From: Treponema sp. OMZ 790
GTDB lineage: Bacteria > Spirochaetota > Spirochaetia > Treponematales > Treponemataceae
DNA: 64,000 nt
Direction: 5' to 3'
Assembly: GCF_024181285.1 (NCBI RefSeq)
Contig: NZ_CP051201.1
Span: forward strand, 3,029,698 to 3,093,697
Under the pieces are notes generated by a model, which was given only the letters and a program-made list of their open reading frames with translations, ran no database searches and had not been told where the DNA came from. Position numbers and translations under genes: made by a program. Within the stretch, counting starts at the first letter, position 1, and every line of letters begins with the position of its first letter. Of the stretch, positions 27,006-35,529 are shown one piece after another.

Positions 27006-28361
27006 ATGGAAGATCACAAAATTTCAATGGAAAAAATAGTAAGTCTTTGTAAAAGAAGGGGTTTTGTTTTTCAATCCTCTGAAATTTACGGCGGACAAAA
27101 CGGTGCGTGGGATTACGGGCCTTTAGGAATAGAATTAAAGAATAATGTTTCGCGAGCCTGGTGGAAGGAAATGACCCAGCTCCACGATAATATTGTAGGT
27201 CTTGATGCTGCAATTTTGATGCATCCCCGTACATGGGAGGCTTCAGGCCATGTTGAAAATTTTACCGATCCTCTTGTAGATTGTAAAAAGTGTAAATCCC
27301 GCTTTAGGGCAGACCATTTGTCTCCCGAAAACCTTGAAAAAAGAGTTTGTCCCGATTGCGGCGGAGAGCTTACAGATACCAGAAAATTCAATCTTATGTT
27401 TAAAACTCATATCGGACCTACGGATGATAACTCTAGTGTTATTTATCTTCGCCCTGAAACAGCTCAAGGTATCTATGTAAACTATAAAAATATCGTTCAA
27501 TCCAACCGAATGAAGATTCCTTTCGGTATTGCACAAATCGGAAAGGCCTTCCGAAACGAAATTGTTACAAAAAACTTTATTTTTAGAACCTGCGAATTTG
27601 AGCAGATGGAAATGCAGTTTTTTGTAAAACCCGGAAGCGATGATGAATGGTTCGATTATTGGAAAAAGCAGCGCTGGGCATTTTATGAAAAATACGGCGT
27701 AAGAATGAATAAGCTTCAGTGGCATCAGCACGGCAAGGATGAGCTTGCTCATTATGCAAAAGATGCTTACGATATCGAATACGAATTCCCGATGGGCTTT
27801 AAGGAACTTGAGGGTGTTCATAACCGAACCAACTATGACCTTACACGGCACACGGAATATTCCGGCAAGGATATGCAGTACATCGATCAGGATAACGGCA
27901 ACGAAAAATATATTCCGTACATAATTGAAACCTCGGCCGGTTTGACACGAAATGTGCTTATGTTTATCTGTGATGCCTATGATGAAGAAAAAGTTGCAGA
28001 TAAAGGAAATGATGATGATTGGAGAACCGTCTTGCGTTTCCATCCGAATATTGCTCCTGTAACTGTGGCCGTTCTTCCTTTAATGAAAAAAGACGGGCTT
28101 GCAGAATTGGCTGCTGAAATTCGAAATGAGCTTAAAGAGGAATTTAAAACCGATTACGATCAGTCCGGAGCCATCGGAAAGCGGTACCGCCGGCAGGACG
28201 AGGTAGGAACTCCTTTTTGCGTAACCGTCGATTATGATTCAAAAGAAGATAATACGGTTACCTTGCGCTTTAGAGATTCCATGGAGCAGATTAGGATTCC
28301 CAGAACCGAATTAATTTCGCGAATAAAGGCTGAGATTAAAAACTATAAAAGAGTTCAATAA
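27006..28361 (+). CDS. glyS: Glycyl-tRNA synthetase, alpha2 (eukaryote/archaea-like dimeric) type
   Basis: 451-aa class II synthetase charging tRNA-Gly. Motifs: KRRGFVFQSSEIYGGQNGAW, a CxxC...CxxC zinc-like pair (VDCKKCKSRF and VCPDCGGEL), RPETAQGIYVNY, AQIGKAFRNEI (motif 2 region), FRTCEFEQMEMQFF, and the C-terminal anticodon-binding domain (APVTVAVLPLM, GAIGKRYRRQDEVGTPFCV). It is the single-chain dimeric form, not the alpha2beta2 form of many bacteria. AAGGGAG precedes the ATG. Probably co-transcribed with the phosphotransferase gene 13 bp downstream. Confidence 0.97.
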   Translation: MEDHKISMEKIVSLCKRRGFVFQSSEIYGGQNGAWDYGPLGIELKNNVSRAWWKEMTQLHDNIVGLDAAILMHPRTWEASGHVENFTDPLVDCKKCKSRFRADHLSPENLEKRVCPDCGGELTDTRKFNLMFKTHIGPTDDNSSVIYLRPETAQGIYVNYKNIVQSNRMKIPFGIAQIGKAFRNEIVTKNFIFRTCEFEQMEMQFFVKPGSDDEWFDYWKKQRWAFYEKYGVRMNKLQWHQHGKDELAHYAKDAYDIEYEFPMGFKELEGVHNRTNYDLTRHTEYSGKDMQYIDQDNGNEKYIPYIIETSAGLTRNVLMFICDAYDEEKVADKGNDDDWRTVLRFHPNIAPVTVAVLPLMKKDGLAELAAEIRNELKEEFKTDYDQSGAIGKRYRRQDEVGTPFCVTVDYDSKEDNTVTLRFRDSMEQIRIPRTELISRIKAEIKNYKRVQ

Positions 28362-28374
28362 AAAAGAGCCGTAA

Positions 28375-29382
28375 ATGGAAAATTACTCCTACAGTGCAGA
28401 GGATAAGTCCTTACTTACTCCTCTGCTTTACAAATACTTTGTTTTTCCGCTTGTAAAGATTCTTCCGGAATCGATTCCGGCGAACATCATAACGATATTT
28501 TCTAACAGTCTTGTAGTCATTTCATTTTTTATAGCTTATATAAATTATGTATATGATACATATAGATTTTTGTGGCTGATTCCAATCTTGTGCTGGTTTT
28601 ATATTGTGGGCGATTGCTCGGACGGAATACAGGCACTGCGTACCAAGACCGGTTCTTCTCTGGGCGAATACTTTGATCATTTTTTGGATAGTTTTGTTAC
28701 GGGGCTTCTCACCGGTATTTTGATGCTGTGTTATAGGGTTACAAATCCTGTTTTGCTTTTTTGCGTATATCAGTTTTTATATTTGGGGCAAATAGGAACA
28801 TTTTGGGGCCGTTTTAAAGACGGAGTGATGCAGTTTTCGACTTTCAGTACAAGTGAAGGGGCTATGGCTATTACAATTACTGCTGCTCTTTCCTCTATCG
28901 GATTTATGCGGCTGGCAAGTGTTCAAAATGTTTTATTCGGTTTTAGTATTCCGTATATAATTATGTTTACCGCCTTTGGTGCGGCATGGATTACAGGACT
29001 CACGGTTATTGTTAAAACAAAAAAAATTACCTTGCGCTTGTTTTTGCATATTGTCTTTTCTGCCGCGATAGGAGCCGTTTTGGTTTGGCAGGTTAAGGCT
29101 CCGATATTTGCACAGACGGTGATTATTACGTTTTACAATGTATTGTTTATTCAATCGGTTTTGTCGGCCACGGCAGAAAAAGTAAAAGAATCTTTGCCTG
29201 ACTTTTTTGTTCCGTTAAGCTGTATTCTTTATTTTGTAGTTTTTGATTATGCCTTTATTATTCAGATAATTCAAAGTTTATATCTTTTGGTCAGAATAAT
29301 AAATAGATTTTTGGTATTTTTTAAAAAATATAGGCATTGTTGGTATTGGAAAAATCCTATTCCGGCAAAAAAAAATAAATAA
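28375..29382 (+). CDS. CDP-alcohol phosphatidyltransferase of the choline/ethanolamine phosphotransferase type
   Basis: 335-aa integral membrane enzyme with about eight to ten hydrophobic segments. The CDP-alcohol motif is at about residue 82: DCSDGIQALRTKTGSSLGEY then FDHFLD. It aligns with eukaryotic CPT/EPT1 (DG..ARR....LGE.FDH..D) better than with bacterial PgsA/PssA. The usual Arg of 'AR' is Leu, with Arg at the next position as in the ARR of CPT. T. denticola is known to make phosphatidylcholine by a CDP-choline route with a 1,2-diacylglycerol choline phosphotransferase; this gene is a strong candidate for it (inference). It overlaps no neighbour and follows glyS closely with AAGAG before the ATG. 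Confidence 0.8.
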   Translation: MENYSYSAEDKSLLTPLLYKYFVFPLVKILPESIPANIITIFSNSLVVISFFIAYINYVYDTYRFLWLIPILCWFYIVGDCSDGIQALRTKTGSSLGEYFDHFLDSFVTGLLTGILMLCYRVTNPVLLFCVYQFLYLGQIGTFWGRFKDGVMQFSTFSTSEGAMAITITAALSSIGFMRLASVQNVLFGFSIPYIIMFTAFGAAWITGLTVIVKTKKITLRLFLHIVFSAAIGAVLVWQVKAPIFAQTVIITFYNVLFIQSVLSATAEKVKESLPDFFVPLSCILYFVVFDYAFIIQIIQSLYLLVRIINRFLVFFKKYRHCWYWKNPIPAKKNK

Positions 29383-29433
29383 AAATGCTTTTAAGGTATT
29401 GACAAAATCTTGATAAAATAGCAAGGTATAGCC

Positions 29434-30003
29434 ATGGTTGATCCGATATTTAATGATGAATTTTTAATGTCCCCCGAAGTAAAAGATATAGCAGTCTTCG
29501 AAATTCCTAAATTTATTGATACTGCGGATGATGAAGTCAGCACATCTGCATTAAAAATATCGAAGGCTTTCGGCCGCGGGGCTTGTTTTGAAATTTATAC
29601 GGATGATACCAAGGCTGATGCCGAAAAACACTTGATAGAAAGTTTTATGAAAAATATTCAACTCTTAGTTCAAAAAACTTGGGTTGAAAAAGATGATGAA
29701 GAATGTAAAGAAGATACCTTGTACAGAATAAATTCCTTGTGCGAAAAACTGCTTGCTTCCACAGGCCCTGCCGTTTACAAAGATTTGTTTGAAGAATGTT
29801 TTGCTATTTTGCAGGATGTAGTAACTCTCCTTTTTGGGGATTTGGTCAAGACCGATTCCTTTGTGGAATATGCCTTCCGAATAGATCCTGATTTCGGCTT
29901 TTTTTGGTATTATGTTACCCGTCTTGCAAAGGTTGAAATTATTTCGACCGAAAAAGCCCGCTACGCAGTCTTGCTTGCAATGTTCTTTTTGGCAAATTTT
30001 TAA
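29434..30003 (+). CDS. Conserved-looking hypothetical protein
   Basis: 189 aa, acidic, without signal peptide or membrane segment until a hydrophobic C-terminal stretch (YAVLLAMFFLANF). It contains four scattered cysteines. No domain recognised. Codon use is like its neighbours and the frame is clean over its whole length. AAGG lies 7 nt before the ATG. It follows the phosphotransferase gene by 51 bp; a TTGACA at 29399-29404 has no good -10 partner, so a shared transcript is likely. Confidence 0.6.
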   Translation: MVDPIFNDEFLMSPEVKDIAVFEIPKFIDTADDEVSTSALKISKAFGRGACFEIYTDDTKADAEKHLIESFMKNIQLLVQKTWVEKDDEECKEDTLYRINSLCEKLLASTGPAVYKDLFEECFAILQDVVTLLFGDLVKTDSFVEYAFRIDPDFGFFWYYVTRLAKVEIISTEKARYAVLLAMFFLANF

Positions 30004-30035
30004 TTGATTATTTTGCAGATTTAAAATTACGAAAT

Positions 30036-30935
30036 TTAAAAGTATGAAATTCTAAAATCGATAGATTCCGTAAATCCAATTTTTTTATACATTTGTCTGG
30101 CCGACGGATTTTTAACTTTTACAAAAAGAGCGCATTTTTTTTTATATTGAGCGCAATCGTTTACCAGCGTTATTACATTGGCAGCTCCGACACCCTTATT
30201 TCGGTATTCGGGGATTGTAAACACTCCGCCGATTTGATTCCAATTAAATCCGGAAGCATTTATTCCGGCCTTAGCAATGTACTTACCGTCTTTTTTTACC
30301 GCATATAAAGCATTGTTGTTTATTCTTTTTTTTAGAAGCTTTAAGCATGATTCGCGGGAGGCTTTTACTCCGGGAGCCAAGACTTCAGATTCATTGTATT
30401 GTATTTCCATGGGACAAAGGCTTTCGGCATCTTCAATCGGCGGTTTTATAAATTCCAACTTGGAATTGAGATTATCGGAGACTTTTATGCAAAAAGAATT
30501 TGCTGCTTGAGGTTTGGTTTTAAATGTAAGAAGTTTGTAATTTTCAAATCGGGCAGGAACAAGTGAAAGACTTTGGTGTATTAATTTTTCCAAATGGATT
30601 GAAGTGTTTTTTTCTCCCATTACAGAAAGAGGTTCCGTCTGCCTTAGAAACTTGTTTTTTATGTGCTGCGCAATATCATCAGGAATCTCTTTTGGAAAGC
30701 AGTGGAGCAAAACACCGTGAGCTGCCAACAGCAGAATTCCTATAAACGATTTTTTTTCAGTATTAACGGAAAAAAAAGCTTCGGCTTTTATGAAGGTAAA
30801 TAAATCTTGGTCATTATCAAAAAATCTTTTTTGTTTTTTTAGACATTCGGCAAGATTTACGCAGAGGTATTCATATGGAAGAATCAGTTCGATAAAGCTG
30901 TTAATATTTTTTTTTGTGAGCGGAGCAAAAATCAT
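30036..30935 (-). CDS. GNAT-family acetyltransferase
   Basis: 299 aa. The N-terminal half is not recognised. The C-terminal half (about 200-299) is a GNAT fold: KDGKYIAKAGINASGFNWNQ, then the acetyl-CoA pyrophosphate loop GGVFTIPEYRNKGVGAANV, and NPSARQMYKKIGF, the standard last helix and strand. Substrate unknown. AGGAGG overlaps the stop codon of the upstream glycosidase gene (10-bp gap), indicating translational coupling in a three-gene operon with the glycosidase and the 152-aa protein. Confidence 0.85.
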   Translation of the reverse strand: MIFAPLTKKNINSFIELILPYEYLCVNLAECLKKQKRFFDNDQDLFTFIKAEAFFSVNTEKKSFIGILLLAAHGVLLHCFPKEIPDDIAQHIKNKFLRQTEPLSVMGEKNTSIHLEKLIHQSLSLVPARFENYKLLTFKTKPQAANSFCIKVSDNLNSKLEFIKPPIEDAESLCPMEIQYNESEVLAPGVKASRESCLKLLKKRINNNALYAVKKDGKYIAKAGINASGFNWNQIGGVFTIPEYRNKGVGAANVITLVNDCAQYKKKCALFVKVKNPSARQMYKKIGFTESIDFRISYF

Positions 30936-30945
30936 TTAAGCCCTC

Positions 30946-32619
30946 CTATTTTACTCCGGAAATAGGCAGTTTGCCGTTAGGGTTAAAATCTCCGCAAAGG
31001 GCGCCGAAGGCGGCGGTAAAGGAAGCCGGAGAATAGCTGTAAATTGCAATTGCTGTTTGGACGTCTGGAACTTTTGCCAAAAAGGCCGGCGATAATATGG
31101 AGATGACTATGTATTTTTTTTGCGGATAAGATTCCATTATTTTTTTTAAGACACCTAAGGAATATTTATCGGAAAGGCAAAAAATTATTGTATCGAAACG
31201 CCGGGCATGGTGACGGGCCGAATCTACTTCTATTATTTTTGCATCAGGGAAGCGCTTTAGGCCGTACTTAAAAAAATCTTTATAGGCAGATACAAGAAGG
31301 ATGTCTTCATTGGGTTCGGGTTTAAAAGGAATGGCTGCATCCCGCACTATTGTAGTTGAGCGGCCTGCCAAACTTAAAAAGAATTTTTGGCCTTCCTTAT
31401 CCGGAATTCTTTCGTCCAGCTTTTCGAGTTCAGGCAGAATTGGCACATGGTTATTGCTTTTAAAATATTTTAGTTTTTCATATATGATTCTAAAGGCTGC
31501 ATCCTTTACTCTTTCTTTAAATTCGGGATCATCCTTCATTGCCCTGATATTTTCTTTCCAAAAAGCTTGATAGTGCCGAGGTGTTGTTGAGGACTCGATT
31601 ATATCGTTTCCTGCTTCTAAGGCCATTTTTACGGCCTTTGCGATTCCTCCTGCAAAATTCATGGCTCCGTGCATCATCATGTCATCGGTAATTATAAGCC
31701 CTTTAAAGCCCATTTCTCCGCGCAAAATATCCGTTAAAAGATATTTGGAAAATGTTGCAGGTTCTCCGTTCGGCAGGATTGACGAAAAGTTCAAGTGCCC
31801 TGTCATAATTGCAGGCACTCCTGCTTCTATTAAGTATTTAAAAGGAATGAGTTCCCGATTGCGGAAGGTTTCTTCCGATATGTCGATTTTCGGTAAGCGG
31901 CCGTGGCTGTCTATGCTGGTATCTCCATGACCGGGAAAATGTTTTGCTGTTGTAAGAACTCCGGCTTCCCGGCTTCCCCGAACAAAGGCCGCTCCCAGAA
32001 TACCTGCCGCATGGGGCGAATCACCAAAGGAACGCGGGCCTATGATTGAAGAATCGTGATCCGTTAAAAGGTCTACAGTTGGTGCAAAATTTAAGTTTAT
32101 GCCTAGGGCGCTTATTTCTCTTGAAATATAGTAGCCTGAATAGTAGGAATCCCACGGAATGCCTGAAGCTCCTATTGCAAGGTTTCCCGGAGTCTCTGAG
32201 GTTAATCCTTTGACATGCCGTACCCATCCTCCTTCCTGATCGGTTGCAACAAAAAGCGGAATACCGAATCTTCCTTGAAGAGATTTTTTTTGTAAAAGAG
32301 AAATGGCTTTTGCAAGTTTGTGAGAATCGCCCGTATTCCAGCCGAATACCTTGATGCTTCCCAGTCCCGAATCTTCAATCCATGATAAAAGTAAATCGCC
32401 GGGATCTTGACCTGCCCAGCCGAACATGAAGGTTTGTGCTAAAAGTTCTTCATCGGTCATGTTCGCGATTATTTCGGCTGCCAATTTTTCATTCGGAAGA
32501 TCATCGTAAAAGTTTGGTAATTTCTTTACAGCCGAATTGGAGCTTAGATTAACCGTTAATAAAAAGATGAATAAAAAAGACAGTATACCTTTTTTTGTAA
32601 ATGAGATTTTAGTTTTCAT
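30946..32619 (-). CDS. Secreted glycoside hydrolase family 3 protein (beta-N-acetylhexosaminidase-like)
   Basis: 557 aa with an N-terminal signal peptide or anchor (KKGILSFLFIFLLTVNLSS). The GH3 (beta/alpha)8 domain spans about 40-370: DQEGGWVRHVKG (substrate site), INLNFAPTVDLL, TAKHFPGHGDTSIDSHGRLP (the His/Asp loop characteristic of NagZ-type enzymes) and ITDDMMMHGAM with the nucleophile Asp. A C-terminal extension of about 180 residues is not in short NagZ but occurs in two-domain GH3 enzymes. Likely function is release of GlcNAc from peptidoglycan fragments or host glycans in the periplasm. It sits in an operon, 8 bp after the 152-aa gene. Confidence 0.9.
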   Translation of the reverse strand: MKTKISFTKKGILSFLFIFLLTVNLSSNSAVKKLPNFYDDLPNEKLAAEIIANMTDEELLAQTFMFGWAGQDPGDLLLSWIEDSGLGSIKVFGWNTGDSHKLAKAISLLQKKSLQGRFGIPLFVATDQEGGWVRHVKGLTSETPGNLAIGASGIPWDSYYSGYYISREISALGINLNFAPTVDLLTDHDSSIIGPRSFGDSPHAAGILGAAFVRGSREAGVLTTAKHFPGHGDTSIDSHGRLPKIDISEETFRNRELIPFKYLIEAGVPAIMTGHLNFSSILPNGEPATFSKYLLTDILRGEMGFKGLIITDDMMMHGAMNFAGGIAKAVKMALEAGNDIIESSTTPRHYQAFWKENIRAMKDDPEFKERVKDAAFRIIYEKLKYFKSNNHVPILPELEKLDERIPDKEGQKFFLSLAGRSTTIVRDAAIPFKPEPNEDILLVSAYKDFFKYGLKRFPDAKIIEVDSARHHARRFDTIIFCLSDKYSLGVLKKIMESYPQKKYIVISILSPAFLAKVPDVQTAIAIYSYSPASFTAAFGALCGDFNPNGKLPISGVK

Positions 32620-32627
32620 AAGTTTAT

Positions 32628-33086
32628 TTATTCCAGCCAGTAAACTTTGTCGGGAGCCCTTTCCGTAAGAAAAAATTTTTCATATCGTTTTGACGATTCT
32701 ACACGTATATCATCCGGAAAGTATGTTGAGTGTAAAAACCAAACAACATCCAGCAAGTCTCCAAACGAGTCGGAGCAAGAATACCTGTAATAAAGTTCTA
32801 TGTCGTCATCTTCCAATATTTTTCTTCTCTCAGGATCTATTTTTGTATCGGGGTCTATGGCTTCCCGTATGTTGCTTCTTAAACCTCCGTACCACGCATG
32901 GGTTACCGAAAGAAGATTGAGGTGTTTTTCCTTGTCCATTTTATACAGCTCGTACACCCCGGAAACTGCCGGTACTGCGCGGTTAATCTTGTATTTATCA
33001 GCCTTTGTAAGAGGAGACCATGTGAGGATGTAGTGAGGCTGATTTTTAAATATTTTCTTTATAATTACAGGATTCATTTCAAACAT
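32628..33086 (-). CDS. Hypothetical protein, faintly GIY-YIG-like
   Basis: 152 aa, cytosolic, no known family recognised. The stretch SGVYELYKMD, then LSVTHAWYGGLRSNIREAI, has the spacing of a GIY-YIG nuclease start (G-x-Y ... Y-x-G-x-x-R), but the first Ile is Val and later catalytic residues are not evident, so it may be a degenerate or unrelated fold. It heads the operon with the GH3 enzyme and the GNAT protein. Its promoter -10 is 7 nt from the ATG and no Shine-Dalgarno is present, suggesting a leaderless mRNA. Confidence 0.6.
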   Translation of the reverse strand: MFEMNPVIIKKIFKNQPHYILTWSPLTKADKYKINRAVPAVSGVYELYKMDKEKHLNLLSVTHAWYGGLRSNIREAIDPDTKIDPERRKILEDDDIELYYRYSCSDSFGDLLDVVWFLHSTYFPDDIRVESSKRYEKFFLTERAPDKVYWLE

Positions 33087-33093
33087 AATCTTT

Positions 33094-33099
33094 ATTATA
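33094..33099 (-). promoter_or_regulatory. -10 box of the 32628-33086 operon, leaderless arrangement
   Basis: Perfect TATAAT on the minus strand, 7 nt before the ATG at 33086. The -35 region at 17 bp (TAGCAA) is weak. Confidence 0.5.
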
Positions 33100-33129
33100 C
33101 TATTTTTTTATTAAAATTGCTATAAGCCC

Positions 33130-33158
33130 TTGCCAAAGTTTGCATTTTTTGCTATACT
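33130..33158 (+). promoter_or_regulatory. Promoter for tRNA-Cys
   Basis: TTGCCA (33130-33135), a 17-bp spacer and TATACT (33153-33158), 11 nt before the first base of the mature tRNA at 33170. Confidence 0.8.
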
Positions 33159-33169
33159 CTAGCTACTTT

Positions 33170-33241
33170 GGCGCCGTACCCAAGTGGTAAGGGACAGGTC
33201 TGCAAAACCTTCATTCATCAGTTCGATTCTGATCGGCGCCT
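33170..33241 (+). tRNA. tRNA-Cys (GCA anticodon)
   Basis: Acceptor stem GGCGCCG (33170-33176) pairs with CGGCGCC (33234-33240). The D arm is CCC/GGG, the anticodon loop CTGCAAA carries GCA, and the T arm is ATCAG-TTCGATT-CTGAT. The discriminator is T73, the known identity base for cysteine. The first anticodon-stem pair is a C-T mismatch. CCA is not encoded, so it must be added after transcription. Confidence 0.97.
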
Positions 33242-33270
33242 TTTTCCATTTTTTAGTTTTTTTTCATAAT

Positions 33271-33302
33271 GGGAACCTCATTAGGGGTTCCCCTCCTTTT
33301 TT
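33271..33302 (+). terminator. Terminator downstream of tRNA-Cys
   Basis: GGGAACC (33271-33277) and GGTTCCC (33286-33292), followed by CTCC and six T on the plus strand. It abuts the 3' end of the convergent TraB gene. Confidence 0.8.
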
Positions 33303-34491
33303 ATTTAATCAGATTAGCAATCAGAGCCGGAACCGTTATAAATGTTCCGATAGAGCTTCCGAGTGAAGAAAGAATAAAAACCATAAGAACCTTTGTGATT
33401 CTATTTTTGTACCAGCCTGAAAAATTCCCTGCATCGTTTGTAAGGTTTTCCATATCTCTTACCTGCGGTTTTTTTGCCCAAGCCTGTACCAGTCCGGAAA
33501 TCATTCCTATACCCAAAAGCGGGTTGATTGTTGTAAAGGGCGCACCCAAAAATGAGGATAGAACGGCTAGGGGATGCCCGAGGGCGATAATAGCTCCTAC
33601 TGCTGCAAGTCCTCCGTTCCAGAGAATAAAGGATAAAAGCATCTGTCCCGTTTTTATTCCGCCGCCTTTAAAAAAGCCGAGAATGATTAAGCCGATTATA
33701 ATTGCAGGAAATATCCATGAGGCCGCTTTGCTTACAATGCTTTTAGGCGGGATGACCTCAATATCTGAAACATCGGTGGTCTTTGTGCCCGCTTCAAGTT
33801 CTTTTATAAAGCGTTCGGTGCCCGGAAGGTGTCCGGCTCCTAAGACAGCCACAATTTTTTTTCCGCTGCTTTCCCAAATTTTTGATGCGAGATAACGGTC
33901 TCTTTCGTCTATTAAAACTTCTTTTATGTTCGGAAGATATTCTGCCATTTCCTGCATCATGTTATCCATTGCGCTTTGATTTTTTAGTTTTTCTATTTCG
34001 CTTTCATCCGGTTTCTCGTTTGAAAAGGCTGCACTTAGGAGGGTTGCCAATAACTTGGATCTGCCCCAGCCTCGGTTTTTTGCCCAAGCTCTTTTTAAAG
34101 TTGTATGGATGGGGCGGTCAACCATTTCGGTTTTGATGTTTAATTCTTGAGAAACTTCGATTGCGGCTTTCATTTCATCGCCCGGTTTTACGCCGAGGTC
34201 GCTGCCGAGTTTCTTTTGAAAAGAGGCCAAAACAAGATTTGCAAGGAGTAAAAAGCCCTTTCCTTCACGCAATACTTGGGATATATTGATTTGCTGCCAA
34301 GCATCTTTTGAGGTTAAAGATTTGTATCTTCCTTCGTCTAATTCGACACATACGCAATCGGGTTTTTCTTCCCTGATTGTAGATTCAACATCTTTAATGC
34401 TTTCTTTAGAAACATGCGCTGTTCCTAAAAGAATAATTTCGCGGTCTTTTAAAAGAATGCGCTTTAAAGTTTTTTCATTATTTTCGTCCAC
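33301..34491 (-). CDS. TraB-domain membrane protein
   Basis: 396 aa. The N-terminal TraB/PrgY-like domain (1-235) has ILLGTAHVSKES, VCVELDEGRY, LIDERDRYLA and VAVLGAGHLPG; the GxxH/ExxR/GxxH arrangement suggests a metalloprotease-like fold related to TIKI/EreA. The C-terminal half has four or five membrane segments (IFPAIIIGLIILGFF, LILWNGGLAAVGAII). In Enterococcus TraB/PrgY reduces pheromone activity; here the substrate is unknown. The start is GTG with AAGGA upstream, inside the last 28 nt of the DHH gene, so the two are coupled. Confidence 0.9.
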   Translation of the reverse strand: MDENNEKTLKRILLKDREIILLGTAHVSKESIKDVESTIREEKPDCVCVELDEGRYKSLTSKDAWQQINISQVLREGKGFLLLANLVLASFQKKLGSDLGVKPGDEMKAAIEVSQELNIKTEMVDRPIHTTLKRAWAKNRGWGRSKLLATLLSAAFSNEKPDESEIEKLKNQSAMDNMMQEMAEYLPNIKEVLIDERDRYLASKIWESSGKKIVAVLGAGHLPGTERFIKELEAGTKTTDVSDIEVIPPKSIVSKAASWIFPAIIIGLIILGFFKGGGIKTGQMLLSFILWNGGLAAVGAIIALGHPLAVLSSFLGAPFTTINPLLGIGMISGLVQAWAKKPQVRDMENLTNDAGNFSGWYKNRITKVLMVFILSSLGSSIGTFITVPALIANLIK

Positions 34492-35462
34492 AGTGATTCC
34501 TTTTTGTCTGAATTTGCAAGCTCAACGATTGAGCCTAAAAGTATTTTTTTTCCGGGATATTTTTTCGGTTCAATTATGCCTCCGGCCATGTGCGCATGAC
34601 CGCCGCCGCTTCCCATACCGTTTAGAGCTTCTTTAATCAAATAACCTGCATCGAGGGTTTTATCGCGGCTTCTGGCCGATAGTTTGTATTCGTCTCCGCT
34701 TGTTTCAATTACGATGACAAAATAAATATCTTTTATCCAAATCAAAAAATCGGCCAATACCGACAAAAGTGCTCTGGAGTAGTCTTCGCTCAATTCTACA
34801 AGCAGGAAATTACCTATCTGGAAGTAGTCGGTAAATGCACGGCCTATTTCTTCAAGTTCTCCGATGTTTATGGTCGTCTTAATCATTTGATACATTGTCT
34901 GAACATCGGATTTAAAATAAAGTTCGTAGTAGGCATCCATGTCAAGAGGACTTACTCTTCTTGATAAAAATGATGTGTCAAGCTGAATACCCGCAATCAT
35001 TGCGGTAGCAGTCATTCCATCATAGTCTTTTCCGCTTTCTTTCCAATAAGACCAGATAATTGAGCAACATGAGCCTATTTCGGGTCTTATATCCATGTAT
35101 TCTACAGTCATTTTTGTGCGCGGAGGGTGATGGTCGATTACAGCCTTTAGGATTCCGGCAACCTTTGAAACCGTTGCTTTAAAAGGTGAGCCGTCTACAA
35201 TTATAACTTGATATTTTTTTAAGTCTTCAATTTCTTCTACTTTTAAAAGAGGATGATTTAGATATTTTACAAATTCAATTAAAGGAAGACTTTGAACAAG
35301 CCCGCCGTATGCTATTTCGGTTGTGTAGCCGTGACTTTCTAAAAGTTTTGAAAGAGCATAGGCCGCTCCTATTGCATCATGATCGGGAAAATCATGTGTT
35401 TGTACGAGTACCGGCTGATTTTTTTCTAAAACCGAACAGAGCGTAGAAAAGTTTTTTTCCAT
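34464..35462 (-). CDS. DHH-family phosphoesterase (NrnA-like oligoribonuclease/pAp phosphatase)
   Basis: 332 aa. The N-terminal DHH domain has HDFPDHDAIGAAYAL (motif I), VIIVDGSPF and AVIDHHPPR (motif III). The C-terminal DHHA1 domain ends with GSGGGHAHMAGG, the RNA-binding glycine loop. Members hydrolyse short RNA oligomers, 3'-phosphoadenosine-5'-phosphate or cyclic dinucleotide products, with Mn2+. Which of these applies cannot be told. Start supported by AGGA 8 nt upstream. The gene overlaps the TraB gene by 28 nt. Confidence 0.9.
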   Translation of the reverse strand: MEKNFSTLCSVLEKNQPVLVQTHDFPDHDAIGAAYALSKLLESHGYTTEIAYGGLVQSLPLIEFVKYLNHPLLKVEEIEDLKKYQVIIVDGSPFKATVSKVAGILKAVIDHHPPRTKMTVEYMDIRPEIGSCCSIIWSYWKESGKDYDGMTATAMIAGIQLDTSFLSRRVSPLDMDAYYELYFKSDVQTMYQMIKTTINIGELEEIGRAFTDYFQIGNFLLVELSEDYSRALLSVLADFLIWIKDIYFVIVIETSGDEYKLSARSRDKTLDAGYLIKEALNGMGSGGGHAHMAGGIIEPKKYPGKKILLGSIVELANSDKKESLWTKIMKKL

Positions 35463-35529
35463 AAGCTTAATCCTAAAGGCTTAAAACAATATATCATAAA
35501 AAAAACTAATTTTCAATCGGCCTATGTCT

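Noticed and set aside
27243..28043. 266-codon minus-strand frame inside glyS
   Set aside because: Antisense shadow of the synthetase; the residues mirror conserved synthetase codons.
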